Positions 8,586-12,024 of a DNA stretch of 12,024 nt are shown here, piece by piece. Position 1 is the stretch's first letter. Each line of letters begins with the position of its first letter. The notes below the pieces were generated by a model. That model saw nothing but the letters and a program-made list of their open reading frames with translations, made no database searches and was not told the DNA's origin. This DNA is from JBLHRE01 sp047625765 (GTDB lineage Bacteria; Bacteroidota; Bacteroidia; Flavobacteriales; JBLHRE01). Where the stretch lies: assembly GCA_047625765.1 (NCBI GenBank), contig JBLHRE010000042.1, positions 1 to 12,024 on the forward strand, given 5' to 3'. Position numbers and translations under genes: made by a program.

Positions 8586-9126
8586 AATATTTAATCTAAT
8601 ATTAGTTACGGCTTTGATAAGTTGTAAGTGTGATAATGAGGTTGTTGAAGGTAGATATGAAAATAAGGCTTTAAAATATTTTTATATCATAGACTGTAAT
8701 ACAAATCATATCACGGAATATGGTCATTACACGATTGATGGGGAATTAGGTTTTGGATTAGCATATATTGATGGAATTCCTCAGAAACCATTTATTGGAA
8801 GTCCTTGGATTCATTTGATTTGGGAGAAGTCTAATCATTTTTTGGGCGATACTATTGCTTTAGAGATAGATATTGCAACCCCACCTAAGTTAACTTCGAA
8901 GTTTAGTATTCATAGTGATGAAGGGGTCGTTATTGATTTCCCAAAGGATAGTACGTTTAATTATTTTATTTATGCAAACGATTCAATTGAAACCTTTCAG
9001 CTAAGACTGACTTATTATTTAGATGGTGTAAAATGGGTGACCGTGAAAAAACAATTAACAATTGAATGCGAATCCCCTCCTCGTCCTCGTTTGAGCGATA
9101 ATGGAAACGAGGATGGAATGAAATAA
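8569..9126 (+). CDS. Small lipoprotein, putative immunity partner of RHS tip A
   Basis: I choose the ATG at 8569, giving 185 residues; the longer frame from 8455 only shadows the RHS tip. MGTRNKIFNLILVTALISC is a lipoprotein signal with lipobox LISC and Cys19. The mature part is rich in aromatic residues and beta-like (GHYTIDGELGFGLAYIDG, FQLRLTYYLDGVKWVTVKKQ), and I do not recognise the family. The start overlaps the end of the RHS tip gene, implying coupled translation. The last ~17 residues (PPRPRLSDNGNEDGMK) and the stop are read from repeat R1, so the original C-terminus has probably been replaced or extended. A hairpin terminator follows at 9163-9187. A lipid-anchored immunity protein would imply that the cognate tip acts outside the inner membrane. 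The immunity role rests only on position and size. Confidence 0.72.
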   Translation: MGTRNKIFNLILVTALISCKCDNEVVEGRYENKALKYFYIIDCNTNHITEYGHYTIDGELGFGLAYIDGIPQKPFIGSPWIHLIWEKSNHFLGDTIALEIDIATPPKLTSKFSIHSDEGVVIDFPKDSTFNYFIYANDSIETFQLRLTYYLDGVKWVTVKKQLTIECESPPRPRLSDNGNEDGMK

Positions 9127-9165
9127 GCGTTTTTAACGCTTAGAAGAAAAGATAAAGAGAAGCCC
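9074..9165 (+). repeat. Double-hairpin dispersed repeat, copy R1
   Basis: R1 starts at a CCCCT tract, then CTCGTCCTCGTTTGAGCGAT. Hairpin 1 is TCCTCGTTT (9084-9092) with AAACGAGGA (9105-9113), 9 bp. Hairpin 2 is AAGCGTT-TTT-AACGCTT (9125-9141). Bases 9126-9165 are identical over 40 nt to 10993-11032 in R3. The left half is read as the end of the lipoprotein gene. Confidence 0.88.
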
Positions 9166-9187
9166 AACTGTAAAAGGTTGGGTTTTT
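9163..9187 (+). terminator. Rho-independent terminator after the cassette A lipoprotein gene
   Basis: CCCAAC (9163-9168) pairs with GTTGGG (9177-9182), followed by TTTTT (9183-9187). The first stem arm begins in the last bases of R1. It lies 5 bases before the end of the opposing XRE remnant. Confidence 0.85.
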
Positions 9188-9191
9188 CTAT

Positions 9192-9434
9192 TTACAGACT
9201 TTTAAATTTAGCAGCTTTAAGCAAGTTGTCTAGAGCGTAAAGCACCCCATTTTTATCGTCCTGAGACAAGTTTTCAATCTCTTGCAGCCGTTTGAACATT
9301 GCAGGGTCTTTTAATAGCTCAGCATCTTTGTTTTCGCCAAGTAGATAAGCCACTGTAGTATCAAGGAGATTAGCCAGTTTAACAGCCGCTTCGATGGAAG
9401 GGGTCATTTCTTCACGTTCGTATTTGCCAATAAC
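9192..9434 (-). pseudogene. XRE-family transcriptional regulator, N-terminal part lost
   Basis: Reading the minus strand from about 9434, the frame gives VIGKYEREEMTPSIEAAVKL, then ANLLDTTVAYLLGE and a C-terminal tail ending in LLKAAKFKSL. The first part is the second half of an HTH_3 DNA-binding domain: the end of the recognition helix, then the conserved KYER-x-x-x-x-PSIEAA and the YLLG helix that closes the fold. The tail (DPAMFKRLQEIENLSQDDKNG) is typical of Bacteroidota XRE regulators. The first ~30-40 residues, including helices 1-2 and most of helix 3, are absent: the frame runs into repeat R2 at 9434, and the DNA beyond R2 does not encode them. The ATG at 9407 would give a 71-residue peptide without a working DNA-binding motif. 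I call it a remnant cut by the event that placed R2. Confidence 0.82.
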
Positions 9435-9501
9435 CCCCTCTCGTCCTCGTTTGAGCGATAGCGTTAGCGAGGATGAAATAAGATAAGCGTTTTTAACGCT
9501 T
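9434..9501 (+). repeat. Double-hairpin dispersed repeat, copy R2
   Basis: R2 starts at CCCCC, then the same CTCGTCCTCGTTTGAGCGAT (9440-9459) as R1, exactly 360 bases downstream of it. Hairpin 1 is TCCTCG (9444-9449) with CGAGGA (9468-9473); the loop-side bases differ from R1. Hairpin 2 is AAGCGTT-TTT-AACGCTT (9485-9501). The tail after hairpin 2 diverges from R1 and R3. Its left edge truncates the XRE gene. Confidence 0.85.
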
Positions 9502-9547
9502 TAAAAAAGAGCCAAAAGGTTTTAGAGTTTTGGTTAGTACTTGAAAC

Positions 9548-9573
9548 CCCCCACAGAGATGTGGGGGTTTTTT
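9548..9573 (+). terminator. Rho-independent terminator upstream of RHS cassette B
   Basis: CCCCCAC (9548-9554) pairs with GTGGGGG (9561-9567) around AGAGAT, followed by TTTTTT (9568-9573). It lies 45 bases before the cassette B start and should block read-through from the left. A weaker CCAAAA/TTTTGG pairing lies just before it (9512-9533). Confidence 0.9.
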
Positions 9574-9618
9574 ATTGAAATAGTTTCTTAAATTGTGCAT
9601 TGCAAAGCAAGTAAAACG

Positions 9619-10419
9619 ATGCCAAACACTCTAAATATCTGCTATCCCTTCGGCTCTCCAATGCCCGGACGCCAATTTAATCTTGGTTCTTACCGCTATG
9701 GCTTCCAAGGACAGGAAATGGACAATGAGATTAAGGGTCTTGGAAACTCCATTAACTACAAATACCGTATGCACGACCCGAGACTGGGTAGGTTCTTGTC
9801 TTTAGACCCTCTTTCTGATAAATACCCTCATAACTCTCCTTATGCTTTTTCTGAGAATAGGGTTGTTGATGGGATTGAATTGGAAGGGAAAGAATTTGAC
9901 CCTGTGACAGGTGCTTTGTTTAATTGGGCTATGTCATTTTTATATGACGGTCGGGAAACATTCAAGGAGACAATGATTACTGCGTCTCATGCAGATCCTA
10001 TTGAAAAATCTACAAGAGGAAAAGATGTGCTAAGAATTGGTGTATCGAAAGACCTTGAGATTGGGGATGTCCCAATAGGAGGTGCTGGTGTGTTTGTTAA
10101 TTTTAATTCTGGAAAAGGACTTGGTGTAGGAGGAGATGTGGGTGTAGGGAATGATATGATTGGAGGGGTTAATGCGGAAATAATTATATATCAAAGTGAA
10201 GTTGAGAAAAACATAACACAATATGGCTCCCAATTATCTTTGGGTAGTGAAGAAGATGTTGAATCAGAAGGTAAATTCGGAACGGAGAATAATTTTATTG
10301 ATTTCAAAGAACTCGGTAATGTTTTTAAAGATGCAATTAATGTGGTTTCAGAAACCATTCAAGCTAGATATAAAGAAATAACAGAACCAGAAAAATTTTA
10401 TGGACCACAAGAAGAATAA
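9619..10419 (+). CDS. Orphan RHS-core C-terminal cassette B with glycine-rich tip (putative toxin), 5'-truncated
   Basis: The frame opens after a stop at 9589-9591; ATG at 9619 gives 266 residues and GTG at 9595 adds eight. Neither looks native, since the protein starts inside the RHS core: CYPFGSPMPGRQFN, then YRYGFQGQEMDNEIKGLGN, HDPRLGRFLSLDPLSDKYP and NSPYAFSENRVVDGIELEGK. Against cassette A it lacks even the DHLGNVR segment. The tip, about 93-266, is unrelated to tip A and unrecognised by me. It carries a glycine-rich stretch at about 153-184 (IGGAGVFVNFNSGKGLGVGG, then DVGVGNDMIGG) that could form beta hairpins or a membrane-active segment. The RHS-core part is richer in C-ending codons than the AT-rich tip, which fits a mosaic origin. 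A strong terminator lies just upstream and no promoter is visible, so the cassette may be silent. The membrane-protein gene overlaps its end by 20 bases. Confidence 0.78.
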   Translation: MPNTLNICYPFGSPMPGRQFNLGSYRYGFQGQEMDNEIKGLGNSINYKYRMHDPRLGRFLSLDPLSDKYPHNSPYAFSENRVVDGIELEGKEFDPVTGALFNWAMSFLYDGRETFKETMITASHADPIEKSTRGKDVLRIGVSKDLEIGDVPIGGAGVFVNFNSGKGLGVGGDVGVGNDMIGGVNAEIIIYQSEVEKNITQYGSQLSLGSEEDVESEGKFGTENNFIDFKELGNVFKDAINVVSETIQARYKEITEPEKFYGPQEE

Positions 10420-10975
10420 AGAGAAAAGTAGATTGTATACGCTATTATGTCTCTCCGCTTATTTTATTCTTATAAACTTTGTAGGGTTTATAATAGCATT
10501 TTTCGGAATATTAAATTCAGATGAAGATGTTCAGCTAAAGGAGCTATTATTAATAATTCCATTAATAGTATTGTCTTTGTACATGATGGCAGCAAATTGG
10601 GAAGTGATTTTTTCGAAATCGAGCAATAAGATACGTAGGTATATAAATGTAAATAAGCTTTTTTCCTTACTTCAAATTACACAAATTAAGGTTTTTGGAT
10701 TCTTTTATGTTTTTAGTTATGGAGTAGAAATTATGCCATATTACATAGATAGAGATTCAGCGTTTAGATTTGGTTTGTCATATGAATTATTTGATTTAAA
10801 TTATATGATATTTTATAATAGTGAGGCTAATGGTATTTTGATTGGATTAAATCTGTTGCCGCTATTTATGTTTTTTATGCTAGATAGGGGGTTGAAATTA
10901 AATGATGAGATTCTAACAAAGGGGGTGTTACGTAGCATAAGAAATACCCCTGACTCGTCCTCGGATGAGCGATAG
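10400..10975 (+). CDS. Multi-spanning membrane protein, putative immunity partner of RHS tip B
   Basis: This 191-residue protein starts with a basic N-terminus (MDHKKNKEKSR) and has four likely membrane segments (about 12-38, 48-66, 95-112 and 144-161) with short polar loops. I do not recognise a family. The ATG at 10400 lies inside the end of the cassette B gene (20-base overlap), so translation is probably coupled. Small polytopic membrane proteins next to toxin tips often protect against toxins acting on or through the inner membrane, which would suit the glycine-rich tip B; this is inference. The last ten residues (NTPDSSSDER) and the stop codon come from repeat R3, read in a different frame from that used by the lipoprotein gene in R1. 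The native C-terminus is therefore probably lost, though all membrane segments are complete. Confidence 0.75.
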   Translation: MDHKKNKEKSRLYTLLCLSAYFILINFVGFIIAFFGILNSDEDVQLKELLLIIPLIVLSLYMMAANWEVIFSKSSNKIRRYINVNKLFSLLQITQIKVFGFFYVFSYGVEIMPYYIDRDSAFRFGLSYELFDLNYMIFYNSEANGILIGLNLLPLFMFFMLDRGLKLNDEILTKGVLRSIRNTPDSSSDER

Positions 10976-11032
10976 CGTTAACGGAAAAGGTGAGCGTTTT
11001 TAACGCTTAGAAGAAAAGATAAAGAGAAGCCC
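10947..11032 (+). repeat. Double-hairpin dispersed repeat, copy R3
   Basis: R3 starts at CCCCTGA, then CTCGTCCTCG (10954-10963) and GAGCGATAGCGTTA. Its first hairpin is remodelled: CTCGTCC can pair with GGATGAG (10963-10969). Hairpin 2, AGCGTT-TTT-AACGCT, lies at 10993-11007. The 40 bases 10993-11032 are identical to R1. It provides the stop codon of the membrane-protein gene. Confidence 0.86.
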
Positions 11033-11224
11033 CCCATTAAGCGTAGAGTGAACAAAAAGGAATAATGCTAGGAGTAGACTATTGTCTACACCTTCATAGT
11101 ATAGGAATCTGAGATTCCAATAACATTAAAAGCAGTCGAAGCTTCGTGGTTATAAATTTCAGCGTCTGTGTTACGAAGAGCTTCTTTCGATTGAGAATTC
11201 GATTGAGAAAAAGACACAAAAAAA
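11033..11224. other. Intergenic stretch with short inverted and tandem repeats
   Basis: No convincing gene is present. It contains two short perfect inverted repeats, GTAGAC-TATT-GTCTAC (11074-11089) and GGAATC-TGA-GATTCC (11104-11118), the palindrome CGAAGCTTCG (11137-11146), and a 12-bp tandem duplication TTCGATTGAGAA (11186-11209). On the minus strand, 11086 to about 11180 reads as a short coding-like stretch (EALRNTDAEIYNHEASTAFN) ending at a TAG, without a believable start; it could be a gene remnant or chance. The other end abuts R3. Confidence 0.5.
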
Positions 11225-11252
11225 GCCTTGAAGAAATCTTCAAGGCTTTTTT
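11218..11252. terminator. Rho-independent terminator of tRNA-Phe
   Basis: GCCTTGAAG (11225-11233) pairs with CTTCAAGGC (11238-11246). On the minus strand the A run at 11218-11224 supplies the U tract, 27 bases past the tRNA 3' end. The T run at 11247-11252 makes it symmetric. Confidence 0.9.
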
Positions 11253-11259
11253 CTGCTAG

Positions 11260-11332
11260 TGGTGCCACCAGGATTCGAACCAGGGACACATGGATTTTCA
11301 GTCCATTGCTCTACCAACTGAGCTATGGCACC
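11260..11332 (-). tRNA. tRNA-Phe (anticodon GAA)
   Basis: The minus strand folds as a 73-nt tRNA. The acceptor stem is GGTGCCA/TGGCACC, the D arm GCTC-AGTTGGTA-GAGC, and the anticodon arm ATGGA-CTGAAAA-TCCAT with anticodon GAA at 11299-11297. The variable loop is GTGTC and the T loop TTCGAAT. The discriminator is A and CCA is not encoded. The T stem CCTGG/CCTGG has a central U-U mismatch. A near-consensus promoter lies upstream and a terminator downstream, so it is a single-gene unit. Confidence 0.96.
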
Positions 11333-11345
11333 AGCATTAGGGGTG

Positions 11346-11375
11346 CAAATGTAAGAGGTTTTTTTAATTCTGCAA
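11346..11375 (-). promoter_or_regulatory. Bacteroidota promoter of tRNA-Phe
   Basis: On the minus strand TTG (11375-11373) is followed after exactly 19 bases by TACATTTG (11353-11346), an exact fit to the TTG-N19-TAnnTTTG consensus of the Bacteroidota primary sigma factor. The -7 box ends 13 bases before the mature tRNA 5' end. Confidence 0.82.
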
Positions 11376-11398
11376 CATGTTTTACAGTTTTGAATTGG

Positions 11399-11406
11399 TA
11401 TTTTTG
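11399..11406 (+). promoter_or_regulatory. Possible -7 box of the coaX promoter
   Basis: TATTTTTG fits TAnnTTTG and lies 21 bases before the coaX ATG. No clear TTG sits 19-21 bases upstream, so this is a partial match only. It would be divergent from the tRNA-Phe promoter. Confidence 0.4.
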
Positions 11407-11427
11407 ATTTTTCTAAAAATAGAGTCT

Positions 11428-12024
11428 ATGAATGTAGTGGTGGATATAGGGAATACCAGAGTTAAACTTGCTCTTTTTGAGCATGGTATACTGTTGGAAG
11501 AGATGAATTCGATGGATTTTGATGCCGATTTTTGGCGCAAAATAATTTTAAAATTTCCTGATATTTCTTCCGTAATCATCTCTTCAACCCGAAAAACGCA
11601 GGATTTTGGCTTTATTTCTGAAGATTTTTTCAAGCTGATCTTAAATAATGACACTCCATTACCCATTTCCATCAACTACAATACTCCAGAAACTTTAGGC
11701 AGGGATAGAATTGCTGCTGCAGTAGGAAGCTATTTGCTTTTTCCAAACAAATCAAGCTTGGTTATTGATGCAGGTACATGCATTACGTACGAGTATTTAA
11801 ATGCGAATGGCGAGTATCAAGGAGGAGGAATAAGTCCTGGTTTGCAAATGCGCCTAGATGCAATGCATCACTTTACGGGTAATTTGCCGCTCTTATCTAT
11901 TCCTGATAAAGAAATTTTACTTTTAGGAAAAGACACCAATAGTTCAATGTTTTCAGGAGCTTGGCAAGGTATGTTGTTAGAAATAGATGGGCTTATTGCA
12001 GAATATAAATTGCAATTTGGCGTT
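11428..12024 (+). CDS. coaX: Type III pantothenate kinase (3' end outside window)
   Basis: CoaX phosphorylates pantothenate in the first step of coenzyme A synthesis, in the cytoplasm, with ATP and a monovalent cation. The ATG at 11428 opens directly with the phosphate-binding motif MNVVVDIGNTRVKLALF (catalytic-loop D6). The family motifs follow at their usual spacing: GRDR (91-94), VIDAGTCITYE (112-122) with DAGT for ATP binding, and GGGISPGLQMRLDAMHHFTG (132-151). The 199 visible codons contain no stop; a full protein has about 240-260 residues, so roughly 45-60 residues lie beyond the window. The chosen start is the only one that fits the family N-terminus. It lies 96 bases from tRNA-Phe, divergently transcribed. 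Confidence 0.96.
   Translation, partial: MNVVVDIGNTRVKLALFEHGILLEEMNSMDFDADFWRKIILKFPDISSVIISSTRKTQDFGFISEDFFKLILNNDTPLPISINYNTPETLGRDRIAAAVGSYLLFPNKSSLVIDAGTCITYEYLNANGEYQGGGISPGLQMRLDAMHHFTGNLPLLSIPDKEILLLGKDTNSSMFSGAWQGMLLEIDGLIAEYKLQFGV

Noticed and set aside
9074..9501. R elements as integron attC sites
   Set aside because: Two separate hairpins with a T-rich loop, no R'/R'' core sites (GTTRRRY type) and no integrase in the window; cassette spacing does not fit either.
9074..11032. R copies as a CRISPR array
   Set aside because: Only three copies, spaced 360 and about 1500 bases apart, diverging in their middle, with genes between them and no cas genes.
11086..11289. Minus-strand 67-codon frame crossing the tRNA-Phe terminator and 3' half of the tRNA
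   Set aside because: Its start lies inside the tRNA and it reads through the terminator hairpin; at most its last part is a remnant, so it is not listed as a gene.

Overview
The window comes from an AT-rich member of the Bacteroidota. The evidence is the family set (a TM2 protein with a cleavable signal, a lipoprotein DUF255/YyaL-like protein, a Bacteroidota-type secreted protein and RHS core cassettes), promoters of the TTG-N19-TAnnTTTG type, and weak or absent Shine-Dalgarno sequences. Genus cannot be set from the sequence alone.

Left part (1-7300) is ordinary chromosome. It holds the 3' end of tsaB (tRNA t6A modification), convergent with a TM2-domain membrane protein across a shared bidirectional terminator. 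Next come a secreted protein of unknown function and, convergent with it, a thioredoxin-fold DUF255 lipoprotein. A leftward pair follows: gpmI (glycolytic phosphoglycerate mutase) and an M20 metallodipeptidase 5 bp apart, ending at a strong hairpin terminator near 4370.

Middle part (about 7389-11032) is an accessory island of orphan RHS C-terminal cassettes. Cassette A is a 5'-truncated RHS core with an unrecognised 214-residue tip, overlapped by a small lipoprotein gene. Cassette B is an even shorter RHS core with a different, glycine-rich tip, overlapped by a multi-spanning membrane protein gene. This layout is that of polymorphic toxin/immunity pairs. Between the two cassettes is a decapitated XRE regulator on the minus strand. 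A double-hairpin repeat (R1, R2, R3) occurs three times. Each time its left edge lies inside a gene: it supplies the last codons and stop of both putative immunity genes, in different frames, and it marks the break in the XRE gene. My main inference is that R marks recombination or insertion junctions that bound exchangeable RHS toxin/immunity cassettes.

Right part (11225-12024) returns to core chromosome: tRNA-Phe(GAA) on the minus strand with a very good Bacteroidota promoter and a terminator, then the start of coaX (type III pantothenate kinase), which runs off the window. The cassette island therefore sits between gpmI and a tRNA gene.
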